From: Adiantum capillus-veneris
Taxonomy: Eukaryota > Streptophyta > Polypodiopsida > Polypodiales > Pteridaceae
Length of the DNA stretch: 64,000 nt
Direction of reading: 5' to 3'
NCBI GenBank assembly: GCA_014529385.2
Contig: CM043942.1
Coordinates: 33,585,969 to 33,649,968, forward strand
In this document: positions 10,505-22,201 of the stretch, piece by piece
How positions within the stretch are numbered: position 1 is the first letter of the stretch
Layout of the letters: each line of letters opens with the position of its first letter
Program-made: the position numbers and the translations under genes
The notes under the pieces: generated by a model
The model's database searches: none
What the model saw: the letters and a program-made list of their open reading frames with translations, nothing else
What the model was told of the DNA's origin: nothing

Positions 10505-10715
10505 CTAATTCACCCTTATGCCTCTACATGGGTAACTCTTAACCCCTAAATATTCCCATACATATCCTAGTTCACTCCTAATTTACCCCTAAGTCACCTC
10601 CATGCCTCAATCAAGTCTCACTTTTGGCCACCAAATATTTCCAGGCCTATCCCTAGTGCACCCTTAGTTCACCCTAAATATTCCCATCCATATCCTAGTT
10701 CACCTCCATGCCTCT
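10505..10715 (+). repeat. Degenerate short tandem repeats
   Basis: Phrases such as CCTAAATATTCCCAT, CATATCCTAGTTCAC and CACCTCCATGCCTC recur two or three times with variation in this 210-bp stretch, directly abutting the copia B LTR. No gene content. Confidence 0.6.
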
Positions 10716-10904
10716 TGAAGGTGCAATACGGGAGTGTGGTGGAGGTGAAGTAGAGAAGAAGATGAGCCACAAATGTAGTGGACTCACTCACAATAGTGAG
10801 CTAGGGTTTGAGTCCTTATTGTTTTGTATAGTATGAATGGTCAGTGTTAGTGTACGACTGCCCACTTACTTAGGGCTAGCACATTAGGCTTTACCACACC
10901 AAGA
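10716..10904 (-). repeat. Copia B 3' LTR (~189 bp)
   Basis: Read on the minus strand it starts TCTTGGTGTGGTAAAGCC, aligning with TGTTGGGATGTGAAGCCC of the copia A LTR with the terminal G mutated to C. It ends at TGCACCTTCA. It shares the central GGACTC(A/C) block with A. It lies directly after a PPT. The two LTRs are clearly diverged (roughly 60-65% by eye), so A and B are separate insertions. Confidence 0.75.
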
Positions 10905-10907
10905 AAC

Positions 10908-10917
10908 TCCCACTTAA
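10908..10917 (-). promoter_or_regulatory. Copia B polypurine tract
   Basis: The minus strand reads TAAGTGGGAG, the typical copia PPT, a few bases before the 3' LTR start. It would prime plus-strand DNA synthesis. Confidence 0.75.
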
Positions 10918-10989
10918 AGGTCAATGTGCCTTTAAGTATGGGGTGTAAAAAATTATACAAGTATGTAAAATCATGTTAGAAAAACCTAT

Positions 10990-11802
10990 CTAACACAAAC
11001 CCATAAGTGCCCGACAGTGTGCAAACCGCTCAGAAGCTAGACCTTTGGTGAGAAGATATGCAGGGTTGTCAAATGTGTGCACCTTCAAAAGCTCCATAAG
11101 CTTGTCTTGAAGCACATCTAGAATAAAGTGGTACTTCACATCTATTTGCTTTGTCTTTGCATGAAACACTAGATTCTTTGCCAACATGATAGCACTCTGA
11201 CTATCACAATGTAATGTAGGCACCTCAACAAAAATTCCCAAGTCTCCCACTAGTCGAGCAAGCCATATTGCTTCCTTACAAGCCTTATATGTTGCAATGT
11301 ACTCAGCTTCAGTGGTTGACATGGAGGTGAAATTCTGCAAACAAGATCGCCAAGAAACAACACCTCTAGTAAAAATGAAGACATAGCCTAAAGTAGACCT
11401 CCTTTTATCCATATCCCTTGCATATTCAGCATTTGTGTACCCAAGTCCACATGCCTCTTTGCTTCCAAAGAAAATGCACAAATCTTTCCTAGTATTCAAA
11501 TATCTCATGACCCCTTTCATTGCCTCCCAATGTTTTTGGCGAGGATTCAAGATGTAGCAACTAACTACTCCCACTACAAAAGCAATATCTGGGCGAGTAG
11601 CTATCATTGCATACATCAAAGAACCAACTGTAGATGAGTATGGAATCTTATCCATTGTTGCCTTATCGTCATCATGTTTGGGACAATCTTGCAAGCTGAT
11701 TTTCACATATGATGGTAATGGGGTACTCAATGACTTCCCCCCTGTCATATTGAAACTCTCAAGTACCTTGAAGATGTACTTATTGTGAGACAAGTAAAGC
11801 AA
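10990..11802 (-). pseudogene. Copia B RT C-terminus and RNase H
   Basis: The frame holds the RT tail (KVLESFNMTGGKSLSTPLPS), then SSTVGSLMYAMIATRPDIAF, the start of the copia connection/RNase H region. RNase H motifs follow: GYTNAEYARDMDKRRSTLGY, where the usual active-site Asp-Ala-Asp region reads N-A-E; STTEAEYIATYKACKEAIWL with the catalytic Glu; and LHCDSQSAIMLAKN with an active-site Asp. It ends KGLASERFAHCRALMGLC, as copia polyproteins do. The N-A-E replacement would probably abolish activity. RNase H removes RNA from the RNA:DNA hybrid during cDNA synthesis. The frame is shifted relative to the RT core at 11904-12104. Confidence 0.88.
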
Positions 11803-12474
11803 TTTCTTATCTCAATCTTTGATAATACGCATGCCAAGAATATGACTAGCATTTCCCAAATCTTTCATGTCAAAGCTACCATGTTACTTTTTCTTTAAGG
11901 CATCTATCTCATCCTTGTTCTTACTGGTAATAAGCATGTCATCACATAAAGAATCAAAATCAGAAAATTGCCATCCTTGGCCCGTTTAGTATAAAGGCAA
12001 TGATCTAATTCACTCCTACGATACCCTTGGGACAACATAAAGGCATGGAACTTGTGGTACCACTCCATGGGTTCTTGTTTAAGACCATAAAGGCTCTTTT
12101 CCAACTTGCCACCATAAGTTCTTTGCCTTTCTCCTCAAACCCTTCTGGTTGCTACATGTAAATATCCTCATGAAGATCACCATGGAGAAACACTATTGGA
12201 ACATTCATTTGAACAAGCACCATGTCTTCTTTGGCAGCCAAAGCTAGTACACATCACAAGGAAGTCATCTTGACTACATGGGAGAAGATTTCCTCAAAGT
12301 CAATACCATGTTGTTGCTTAAATCCTTTAGCAACTAGCCTTGCTTTGTACTTCGGATGTCCATCACTGGGTTTGATCTTCATCTTGTAGACCCATTTTCA
12401 TGGTAATTCATATTTCCCTTTAGGAAAGGCACCAAAGTCCAAGTCTGATTTTTATGCAGCGAGTCCATATTGTA
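11803..12474 (-). pseudogene. Copia B RT core, frameshifted
   Basis: Only a short frame (11904-12104) survives as an ORF. It has MEKSLYGLKQEPMEWYHKFH and LYTKRAKDGNFLILILYV, after which the catalytic box is broken: a base loss makes the D-D codons read out of frame (LILYVM...). DNA similarity to the copia A RT continues on both sides (11803-11900 and 12105-12474) in other frames. In this copy the RT active site is destroyed at the sequence level. Confidence 0.8.
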
Positions 12475-13258
12475 TTACATTTCCTTTTCCCACTTGCACT
12501 TGTCATCTGACAGCAAAGCTTCTTTGTAGCAGGAGGGCTCCCCGCAATCTGTCAACATGACATAGTCTAGAGTTGGAACATATCTATCTAGAACCTGAGG
12601 TATCCTCATAGATCTTCTCACAACTGGCTGAGCCTCAATAGCCTGTTGTTCCACTCTATTACCATCAACTATGGCTTGATCTTGCATTGGTGCTTGTTGT
12701 CCATTCTATGCATGACCTACCTCACCCACATGTCCATCTTCTTGAAAGATAACTCATATGATTTCTGTAACACGCATAGTCTTTCTATGCAACTTCTCTT
12801 CATTGAAGTATGCATCGTTGCTACGCATAATCCATTTTCCCTCTGGCTCCCATAACCGGTATCCCATCTCACCAAAATCACCATAGCCAAGAAATATGTA
12901 TTTCTTTGACTTGGGAGCCAACGCATCCCTAAAATCTTTAGGAATATGGCAATATGCTTCGTAACCAAAGACCTTTAGATGCTTGTATGAAGGTTTCTCT
13001 CCTTACCACATCATTTCAGGCACCTTCTTGTCTATTGCCTTATTTGGAGAAGGATTGATCAAATAGACACTTATAGCCACTGCTTCTGCCCAAAATCCAT
13101 TTGGCAAGCTAGCATTAGACAACATGATTCGTCCTCTCTCTTGAATAGTATGGTTCAACCTCTCAGCAACACCATTTTGTGGAGGATTGTATGGAGTAGT
13201 CGGGTCTCATTTTATGCCTTTAGAATCACAAAATTCTTGGAAGGCTCTAGAGACATAC
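12475..13258 (-). pseudogene. Copia B linker and integrase C-terminal region
   Basis: 12475-12687 encodes QDQAIVDGNRVEQQAIEAQP and RRSMRIPQVLDRYVPTLDYV, the linker seen in copia A. 12717-12968 and the following bases encode, in several frames, the integrase end. The DNA corresponding to KNTYFLAMV..., HIPKDFRD and the NGFWAEAVA-like and RTIQERGRIM-like segments is present. The reading frame is interrupted several times. Unlike copia A, no insertion lies at the GDSGEMGYRL point, so this copy shows the uninterrupted ancestral sequence that proves the insertion in A. Confidence 0.82.
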
Positions 13259-14764
13259 TGGAGAACCAAAATTCCCTACCTTTGTAGGAATGGGTAGTAA
13301 GACTACTAACCGTATATCTCTATCACAGTCATTCCAAAGAGCTCTAACTCGGATAGTACATGGAAGTTTATCCCTTGTGGGAGAGATGCTAAGACTTACC
13401 TAATCTACCAATGTCTACTAATCACCTCTCAACCAATACACTCACCACAACTAATGCAATCCTTAAACACTCATCATCATTAACACACAAAGACTATGCC
13501 TAATAACATAAGCACTCAATCTCATCTCACTCACTCAATCTTCCTAATCAAGCAAGGAACCATAAACAATGGCATTCCTACTAATCTTACCTACTCATAC
13601 AAGCTAACAATGAGTCATGGGCAAGCACATTAATCTAGCCTTCTTACTAATCAAACCCATAATCCTTAAGCAAGCTCTAATCTACCCATTAATGTATCAA
13701 GCAAGCATAACATGAATGCAAGGAAAGCAAACAAACAACGAATGCATAATGCTTAAACCCACACTCATCAACACTCAAGCTCATGCACTTAATGAAAGAG
13801 AGCTCCTAAACACACATAAGCAATAAGCAAGACAACTAAGCTAATACACTCAAACCCACAAGCTCAACTCAAGCTCAAGCATGAATAAGAAGAGAGAAAC
13901 AAGAATTAGCTTAATCAAATCAACAAACTTAAACTAAAAGAGATTAAGAGAAAAGAGAGTAAACATCTTCATCGCATTAACAAGCTTATAGCTATGGAAG
14001 CCATAGCTTCAAGGATTACAAGGTAGTGGAGGAGATGGGAAAATGGAAGTGCTAGAGTGCTCTTTGCCAAGCTCCTCAACACCTCACTCAACCAAATGAT
14101 AAGTGGATCCCTTACCTTCTCACAAACGTTTTACAAAGCTGCTCACACTTGACCGGCTGACCAAATAAGGCTAAACCCTAAAATCACTAGCATTACATAT
14201 TGGAACTCACTTGAGCCCGTTTTACTAACCCATGGTTATTACACGCCATCCCACTGCCCATTTACACATTCCCACAGCCGTAGCATAAATGCTGCAATTA
14301 CAATTAAATTTAGTATTCTTAGCTCTACTTCCATTTGATGAACTTGAGTGCTCAAATTGAAGATATTGATGTTATCTTCGCGTCAAACGAACTCAATGTC
14401 CATCCAACTCCGTATGCTCCACTTTTAGCTAAAAATAGCTAAAATGCATTAATTCTCTGATTTTGTAGCCTGCATATCCACTTGATGAAGTTAAGTGCTT
14501 GAATAGATGTTGGCACCATAAGCTTTGCATCGAACCCAAGACTACTCCTTTTGACTTTGTTCGAGGCTCTAAATAGATAACTTCCCATTTTGGATATTTT
14601 ATTGCTTTGGCATAGCCATCTTACTTGTTTTGGCATACTTGAGTTCTATGCTCTTTTACTACTTTCCACTCTTGTTTTAGCTATCCTTGCACTTTCAATA
14701 CACTCCATGCTTCCATTATGACATTTTTGAGGTTTGTTTCGGCAATGTTCCGGCATCCCGAACA
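13259..14764 (-). repeat. RLX-2 3' LTR (~1506 bp)
   Basis: On the minus strand it starts TGTTCGGGATGCCGGAACAT next to the PPT and ends GGTTCTCCA at the junction with copia B (TG...CA ends). It is AT-rich with many CTCA/ACTCAAG short motifs around 13480-13900. There is no partner copy in the window, so age cannot be estimated. The 5 bp before the junction are CATAC, a candidate target duplication that cannot be confirmed without the far end. Confidence 0.75.
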
Positions 14765-14780
14765 TTCCCCCCTTCCTAAA
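14765..14780 (-). promoter_or_regulatory. RLX-2 polypurine tract
   Basis: The minus strand reads TTTAGGAAGGGGGGAA immediately before the LTR start. RLX-1 has a near-identical GGAAGGGGGGAG tract in the same position. Confidence 0.85.
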
Positions 14781-16001
14781 TTGCGCACTTCCTCGGGTGC
14801 ATTTTGTTGAAGTCTTGGATCCTGTGATGACTTTGAGGTGAGAGTATTGGAGGTTACGATTGTTTGAATATTTGAAGCTCAATGTTGGTTTGTGCCTTTA
14901 GGAGTGAAGATGAAGCTTCTTTGAAGATCATAGGTGGAAGATTTGTTTGTCGTAGCCCTCCTGATGTGTTTGATCAATGCTTTTTATTGAAAGAAAAAAA
15001 ACAAACCGTGGTGCTTAACACCGAATTTGGTCAAGGGGAAAAAACCCTATGGAACAAAAAATGTCCTCGACTTGTCGATCTTATTATGAAGTTGTTATTG
15101 GAGAGATCTTTGAGAACTTGTCATGTTGTGCTTTCGTGTATGGGTTGAAGGAACAAAGTGTGTCTAATGCACGTGTTTGAGAGTTACACGCCCTATAGGC
15201 TTGCAAAGGATTTTTAATGTAAACAATATGTTGTGCAAGACAAGAGTAAAGAAGTGTTCTCTTAGGAGTAATTGTAGCACATGGAGCACTTGAAAACGCT
15301 CTAATAGCTCCCAAAACTCCTACAAGGGTTTTTGTTGATGAGGTTTACTCTTCAATGTACGTGTCAAACATCATTAGGTGATTCCCTGCTACTGTGAACC
15401 TGTAATTCACCTATTAAAAGATGTTGTCAATTTATTATTTTGTGGTAAAGTGCTTGGGTGATCTCTGAAAAAGTGCCTAATGCTTTATGTCCAAATACGG
15501 GACATTCAATATGTTTTTCATAGATCCATGCATTTCAAAGCATATGTGGTGCAAAAGAAGTCTATGGGTACTTAAGAGATAAGTTGTAGCAATTTTGACA
15601 CTCCAAGAGCGTCTAAGTGGAACCATTCGTTAGTGGCTTTTATTGATGAGGTTATCACATACACTCACCTCACAGTGCATTTGTGCTACGTGTTGACTTC
15701 CAACTTCTTTGACGCATAAATATACTTGGATTTTGACTCTTATGTCCACCTCATTCAACATGAGCGACTGACATACTTAGCTAAACTCTCCAGCTTGAGC
15801 AGTAACTTGGTAGCTACAACCCTTATTAACAGAGTTAATAAAGACATGAAGTGCTGGGACTGATACCTAAGCACGTTTTGGCTCTAAGATGTCCGACTCT
15901 TGACTCTTATGCCCGTAGTATTTACTATTGGAAACTTGGACTTCCTGCTTGTGTCTTGGAGTACACAGAGAGGACATGGTTGTACTTTAGCCAGGCTTTA
16001 T
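14781..16001 (-). other. RLX-2 3' non-coding region
   Basis: No conserved frame on the minus strand. The plus-strand ORFs here have no recognisable domains and lie antisense to the element. RLX-1 also has a long (1.7 kb) non-coding tail between its last frame and the PPT. Confidence 0.55.
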
Positions 16002-18344
16002 CTACTTTGACATCAATGTTAGTAGATCAAAGATTGGATCGAACATTCTGAAAGCCCTTGAAATTGGTGGTGGTTCTTCCTTGCTTTCTTCAGGGGTTGT
16101 GTTCCGGGCACTTGATACACTCGAGCTTCCTTTTGGTACCATTTGTTGTCGCATTTGTGATTTTGGTTTGGAAGACATTGTAGACTTGTCTGTAGAAGCT
16201 CTATACGGGACCCACTTCTGTATCATCTTTGAATTTGGCTTTGAAGACATTTCTGGCTTTTTGACCAAAATCTTTTCAGGAACCCACCTCAGGTCTTGCC
16301 TGGTGGATCTACTCTGATTGAACTAAGGCTTGGTGGATCTGGTCATTGGCCTCCATTGTTGGGTGGCCTTTGACACTTGTGGCTTCTCTTCTTGAAAACA
16401 TAGATGGCTTGATTGGCTTTGAAGAAGAGTCTTTGGAATCTACAATTGTGTATTCCCCTCATAAGAGCCTTGCTCTTGGACTACATCTTCTGGGACAATC
16501 CACTCTTGGTACGCCTTTGATTCTTCTCTTCCCTTAGCTGATATTTGAGATATTCTTTCCTTAGGGATCCAACTCTGAACATACCAATTAGGTTTACCAA
16601 TGTGTGGTTTTCTTCTTCTTGGTTTTGATCTCCTTTTCTTGCACCTTTGTTGTTGCACTCTTTGTGGCCCAATTTGAGATTCGGGTGTTGGAACATCAGT
16701 TGTGGAAGTCACTTTGTACAGTGTGAACTCTGGCTTTGGAAACCATAATTCCCTATTTCCATGGTTGTAACCTTGTGCTTCCAATTATCTTTGAGTAGAA
16801 ATCCATCCTCTTAAATGAGTGCTCTCTGTTGCTTGATGTTCTACCCACTTGTGCTCATCATCCTTGCATAGTCTTTGTGCTTTCAGCATGTGTTTTGGCA
16901 CTAAGACTTATCATGATTGTTGTCTTTGCTGGGATCTTATTAATGGATACTTTGGCTGATAGACCTTACTTTTTTGCTTGTTATGAGACTCCTTTGTGGT
17001 GGGTGAATCTTTGATTGCCGATGAAGATCTAGTTACAGATGAATCCTTAATGAGCTTATGTAGAACTTGAGGTACACTGCTTGATCCCACTTTGACTTTG
17101 CCTTTTTCTTGGTAGGTTGGAGTGTGCATGGAAGATTTAGACTCCCCCCTTCCTTGTTCTTGTGTTGACTAAGAAATCTTTCCCACTTCAATGCCAGCAT
17201 GCTTAAAATGGTCTTCGTGAGTGATTGTCATTGGCATCACAGGCACTTTGAAAGTGACCTTCTTTGTTGGTGGTTGTACTGTGGTTGCTGCCATGCCTGT
17301 AAAAGAAGCATCAAGGAGATCGAAATTCTTGAACTGACTTAGACTGTTTCGTGGAACTTTTTCCTGTAAGGGTTATAGAATTTACCTTCACCATGTAGAC
17401 GTTGTCATTTTTGTCCTCTTGGTCATCTGTTCGACACATCCAATACCATCCCAAAGTGGCATCTTCAGCTATCTGATCAGGGTTAGCAACATGAAACGTA
17501 CAATACATGGGATATAGTTGTATTCTAACTTTATTATGCTCCGATTCCTTTTAGGATCAATGTTTGCAGACACAAACACAATCGTCTTTTCATACACAAG
17601 AGTGATCTTGATGTGTGAGTGTTTAGTAGTTTGATTCGTTCTTTTTTCTACTTCCTTAATGATAGGCAACATTAGTGCGTGGGTGCCTTTGGTGGCCTGA
17701 GTCCTTGTGTGGTCAAAACCTGGTGGAATTCTTAATGATGCTCGAGGAGGAGACATAGAAGAAGGAGCTCCCCCCTTCCCAGAGTGCTCATTACTCTTAG
17801 GAAGTTGTACCATTTCATACTCATTTCTGTAGTCATCCAAAAGAGTTAGCTTTCCATTTTGATGACTAAGTTGGGATAAAGTTAGCACTACGCTTGGCAG
17901 ATCGACATCTTGAAGTCCTTTTTTAACTATCTGATAAAAGTTTCCCTTCTCAATCTCACACTCATAAAATTACGGAAAAATTTTGTAGACCAATTTTATC
18001 AAGTGTTTTGGTATTGTGTCTAGGTTGATTGATGAGACCTCAGTGGGTTTTGTTGGCCATGACACTATTGTCAACAAGACATTCCCAATTTGCCTCTCTT
18101 CATCATTATTCTGCAAAGAAATGTGCCGTCTCTCTTGCATCTTAGGAGTCCTACTTAACTCAGAATTATGGTCCTTTTCATAGTACTCTTTAATAGAGCT
18201 ATCATTTTCAGACCCCGTATTTTCAGAATCCATATAGACTCTCATCATGCATATAGAGACAATATCATAGCCATCAATGTCACAAAATTGAGTTGGATTT
18301 GGTAAAGCGCAGACATCCCCAAGGCGGATAAGGTATGGATCCAT
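16002..18344 (-). pseudogene. RLX-2 W-P-K repeat reading frame, decayed
   Basis: Several minus-strand frames join into a hydrophilic Ser/Lys/Gln-rich protein with recurrent W-x-P motifs. 16002-16300 has two adjacent units of about 24 residues (RWVPEKILVKKPEMSSKPNS, then KWVPYRASTDKSTMSSKPKS) and a third start QMVPKGSS. 16440-16784 has LWFPKPEF, QSWIPKERIS and EWIVPEDVV. The N-terminal side (17469-17888 and 17970-18344) has no W-P-K motif but includes acidic stretches such as DSENTGSENDSSIKEYYEKD. Frameshifts separate the parts. The corresponding part of RLX-1 is better preserved. No enzyme domain, signal peptide or membrane segment is visible. The function is unknown. Confidence 0.6.
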
Positions 18345-18479
18345 TCTTGAGGATATTATTGGTGCTCAAGAAAATGTAATGGTGTATATGTCATCATTAC
18401 ACCTCGTACACTTAGGTTTGTCAAGGTTAAAGCTCTTTTTAGAAGCATCGCATATCCATAAGTCTACTCTATCTTCCGC

Positions 18480-18893
18480 ATGGAATCCTTTGAATCCTCT
18501 GAAGAGCCCGAGTCAAACTCTTCAACTGATGATTTAAGACTTCCCTATAACTTTGTGGTTCTTGAGATTGACCCTCGTGAGCGGACTGTCTTGATAGAGG
18601 TACAAATAGTTGTAACCCCAATCCTGAATCATCTTGAATTGTCTCATAAAAGGTCTTCCCAAAATCACCTCGTAGTTTGTGTTCTTGCCAAAGTTCACTA
18701 TGGCAACCGTGTGCTCATACTTGATACCACAATGTTCCACAGTAACGTTCTCTATTATTCCATAGGATTTTCAAGAGTTCCATCTGCGAGTTGCAAATTC
18801 ATTCTTGTTCTCCTCCTCATCACCTATTGCTTCACCATTGCATTTAGCTTGCAGTATGGTTTGTTCAAGCCATTTATTAGAAGGAAATTCTAG
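18480..18893 (-). pseudogene. RLX-2 retroviral-type aspartic protease remnant
   Basis: The open part (18534-18740) reads EHCGIKYEHTVAIVNFGKNT, then NYEVILGRPFMRQFKMIQDW and GYNYLYLYQDSPLTRVNLKN. The ILGRPFMR block is the second conserved motif of gypsy-type proteases (the hydrophobic I-L-G-R-x-F-M turn), and the flanking text matches RLX-1 52150-52350 almost residue for residue. The upstream half with the catalytic D-S-G-type loop is not readable here. It would mature Gag. The CACTA remnant begins just upstream. Confidence 0.78.
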
Positions 18894-18969
18894 AAGAAGT
18901 GCAAATTCTTGTGGGTACGGTACTGTGCGAGTTGTTCAACTCGGTCTAAAACTCAAACGAGCTTGATCC

Positions 18970-20700
18970 CTTTCATTCTTTGCCAATTTATACCTCTCAA
19001 TACATTTCTCCATTGCAGTTCAAGATGCAGAATTTGTTTATCTTCTCACGGAGTGCTACATCCGTGGATCTCACAAGGCCTTTTCCTTGAGGCTCTTCCC
19101 CAATTACTCGATCATCTTCTTCTTGTGTCCATAATCTTGGCATATTAGGATCAAATGTACTACGAAAGTCAGTTATATATACAAGTGATTCTTGAATAAT
19201 CCATCTCGTTTCTATACTACCTTTAGGACGAGCCCTTTGCCAAACAAAACCTTTGAGTTTCTTCATAAATCTCTCCAAGAAAACATCCATTGACTATTGA
19301 CAATCCTAGTAATGGCTACTTCATTAACCACATGAACCATCAAGTGCAATTGAATGGTTAAAATACTTGCTAGAAAGTATTTCTCAGCCATTGTGACAAC
19401 CTCAATGGAGTTTAATTGTGTTGCTTCTTTAATGTGTCTTTATTACTCTCCTTCCTTGATATCCAGTGCACCACTGCACCAATTTTATAAATAGTTGCTC
19501 TAATGTCATCGTTGAGACAATCCTTGATGGCTATAGGAAACACAAATTGTAAGAATTTATGCCATTCATGACTCTTTAAGCCACTCAACTCATCTTACTT
19601 TGTAAGTGCCCCCTTCAAGCAATGCATGTATCTTGTAGGGGTATGAAACCACTAATGCACTTCTTCACACGTCGTTGATCTTCTTTCGTCATGACCCAAG
19701 GTTCTTTTGGTATTGTCACCTTCCCATATGCTCTACTTTGGGCCCATAAGTGTTGCATGCGTCCAACCTCTTGTAAATCATCTTGTTGCGCCATGTTATC
19801 CTTTGCTCCTATGATGGTTTTCCAAAGCATCTCAACTATATTCTTGAAGATGTGCATTGGATCAAGTAGATGGTTCACTAAAAGATTATTCCAGTATGGT
19901 AATTGATGAAAAATAGATAGGCGCTTCATTCCCGGTGGTGTGCATGTTGGATCCAACTCCCATGAGGTTCTCCAATCTCTACTCTTCCATACTAAAAATC
20001 CCTCACACAAAGGATGGTTATCAGGGAGATACTTTTTGTGGCCCTTGTATACTATCTTCTTCATAGCTTTTGAGTATCAAGCCTCAAGTTGTGGCCCACA
20101 TAACGTACATCCATGATGCCCTGACATTGAAAGCCCTTTAAAAAATAACAAATTAGATATAAGATAAGAGGTCATATAAGTTTTGATATAAGATAATAAG
20201 TTTCAAGGTCATATAAGTTTTGATATAAGATAATAAGTTTCAATATTTCCAGAACACTCTCCATAGCCAGGCCAATCATGCATAGTCCACATAAGTATTC
20301 CTCTAAGAGTTAGTGCTCGTTCACCATACCTCTTGGAAATATCATGAATTGCAATGCCCTCCCATAGAACACGTAGATCCTCAACTAAAGGGGCTAAATA
20401 TACATCCATGTTCTTCACCTTATACTTTTGTGGAACTGTCAAAGACAATAAGAGATGTCCTTTCTTTATTACTAGCCATGGTTGAATATTATAGTTAACT
20501 ACACACACGGGCCATGTACTCCATGATGAACTTCTTAGACCAAATGGATTCACTCTACTTGTTGCTACTCCGAGTGTAATATGAAGAGGCCAAATGGATT
20601 CACTCCACTTGTTGCTAGTCCGAGTGTAATATGACGAGCGTCCTCCTGAAAGTCTACCCAGTTCTCTTCAATGTGCTTCCATGTAGGGGAATCTGCGGGC
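18970..20700 (-). pseudogene. CACTA (En/Spm) TNP2-type transposase remnant
   Basis: Minus-strand pieces match the family order. 20209-20553 has MNPFGLRSSSWSTWPV, VVNYNIQPWL, KNMDVYLAPLVEDL and MWTMHDWPGYGECSG, the transposase_21 core. 19615-20064 has KKYLPDNHPLCEG, LPYWNNLLVNHLLDPMHIFK (the L-x-H-x-L-D-x-M-H-I block, with His changed to Asn), then PKEPWVMTKEDQ. 18997-19290 has GFVWQRARPKGSIETRWIIQ and NKFCILNCNGEM, matching the DUF4218 C-terminal part. Upstream (20560-20700) an HITLGLATSG-like segment and FQEDARH can be read in other frames. Several frameshifts and stops are present. No CACTA terminal repeat was found near either edge. It would have cut element ends; this copy is inactive. 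Confidence 0.85.
20530..20640. repeat. ~53-bp tandem duplication in the CACTA remnant
   Basis: The block CCAAATGGATTCACTC(T/C)ACTTGTTGCTA(C/G)TCCGAGTGTAATATGA occurs twice in a row (about 20540-20586 and 20590-20634). It duplicates the codons around the NPFGL start of the transposase core, so it is a post-insertion event in a dead gene. Confidence 0.8.
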
Positions 20701-20876
20701 ACATGTATAACACCATATATGGACCTAGTGTTCCCTTGCAAGGCACTTCCTTTGGGGAGGTAATCTCAAAACCAGAAGGATCCTTAAGATGGACCTACAA
20801 ACTTGTATGCTGCTAAAGGGTCAAGGAGGGTTGGGTCTTTTGAACCTCAAAGCTCTATCCTCCAAATTAGGTGCCA

Positions 20877-20991
20877 AATGGATAGTTAGGAGTACCTTCT
20901 TTGATGACTATTCGGCATGTCTCATAAGAAGAAATGGATAGCTAGGAGTATCTTCTCTGATGACTATTGGGCATGTCTCATCAGAAGCACA
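20877..20991 (+). repeat. ~56-bp tandem duplication
   Basis: AAATGGATAG(T/C)TAGGAGTA(C/T)CTTCT...GCATGTCTCAT(A/C)AGAAG is present twice head to tail with about six differences. No coding context was recognised. Confidence 0.8.
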
Positions 20992-22167
20992 TAAATGCTG
21001 CCAGTTTTCAAGGTTCTTCAAAAGACCTCTTGTGTTCATTTGCATATAGTCTGGAGGTCTTAATTAAATGGTTTGAGGAGGAAAGCATCAATGAGAAGGT
21101 CTTCCCATAACCAATCCAAGTCAACCACCTACGTTGGCAAACTTAATGGAGAAGCATATAGCTCAAGTGCAAAGTCAAGGTACTAGAAACTATGCTCAAG
21201 AAGAAGGTAGACTCCTCCCTTATTAAGAATATGTTGAGATATGACATGCAAACCAAAAGGAATCTCATGTTAATAGCATTTTACCCTCTGGGGGGAACAA
21301 CCTCTGGGGATTACGTGCTGAAAAACATCCATTATGCCCCCTTCCTTCCCCCAAAGAGGCCCCTCCTCTCTTATGGGAAAAATTTCATAGTTCCAGTTTC
21401 TCTTTGGTTTTTCAACTCCCAACCTATACGCTCATGAGCACATTAGCACCCCTAGTTCTATAAGGCATAGGCAGATTGCTCTACCTCATCTCCACCCTCT
21501 GGGTGCTCTAGTGTAAGAGTCGGGGCTATGGACTTTCCTCAAAGTCTCTTACAACCTTTTTCACTAATCTAAAGTTTCAATTTCTCAAAAAACAAAAACT
21601 GAAAATTAGAGGTATCATCTAGAGACGATTTTGAAGCCACATAAGAATTCACGGTGCTAATCACGACCATTGTATAAAGGCTTGAGTGTCGGTGGCTTTG
21701 GGAGAGGAATAAACCTTTATACGAGAGTTTTCTAGGGTTATGAGTCTACCACGACTAATTTATTCTATGGAGGGAGGAATCTGCCACAAGATCCCTAATG
21801 TGGGTTTGTGTAAAGCTATCTAATAGACGTGCTAAGGGGTTATACCCAAGGCCCTTGTGTGTGTGTGTGTGTGTGTGTGTGGGGGGGGGAACTAACTAAT
21901 AGACGTCCAAGGCCATTGTGTGTGGGTAGATGTCCTAGATGCCTTACGTGTGTTTGGTCCGGGGCTAACTAAGAGACTTTCACAATTGAGGGGCAGGGGC
22001 ACCGCTAGTAGCGTTACGTCGTTCAGTCTGCACCTTTAGACAACACGCTTTATTCCTCCAGAGAGAAAGAGTGTTCAGTGTTGACGCGAGGAGAGGACAA
22101 GACTGCTCATCCTCTGGTCTCGGAAAACAAATGCTCTGGTCTCGGACAACAACACCGCTTCAATGAG

Positions 22168-22201
<34 letters not shown>

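Larger units (their letters stand above)
10716..13258 (-). mobile_element. Ty1/copia element B, 5' part cut off by RLX-2
   Basis: A minus-strand copia element of the same family as A, judged by protein and DNA similarity over RT, linker and integrase. It keeps a 3' LTR (10716-10904), PPT, RNase H, RT, linker and the C-terminal part of integrase. At 13258, inside integrase (the sequence reads ...GAGACATAC), similarity to copia A stops abruptly and the LTR of another element starts with TG. Everything upstream of that point is not present in this window. Multiple frameshifts split the pol frame. Confidence 0.85.
13259..18900 (-). mobile_element. RLX-2: LTR element with protease and W-P-K frame, 5' half missing
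   Basis: Minus-strand retroelement nested in copia B. It comprises a 1.5-kb 3' LTR (13259-14764), PPT (14765-14780), about 1.2 kb of 3' non-coding sequence, a decayed reading frame with W-[VI]-P repeats (about 16002-18344) and an aspartic protease (18480-18893). The order protease, W-P-K region, non-coding tail, PPT, LTR is the same as in RLX-1 at 45-57 kb, and the protease segments are clearly homologous. No RT, RNase H or integrase occurs between protease and PPT. Upstream of the protease the sequence changes to a CACTA transposase. The right boundary is approximate. The 5' LTR is not in the window. Confidence 0.75.

Noticed and set aside
14882-15148. Plus-strand ORF of 88 codons
   Set aside because: It lies antisense in the 3' non-coding region of RLX-2 and has no recognisable domain or partner.
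18480-18893. Plus-strand ORF of 137 codons with a hydrophobic tail
   Set aside because: Antisense to the RLX-2 protease, whose minus-strand frame is clearly homologous to the RLX-1 protease.
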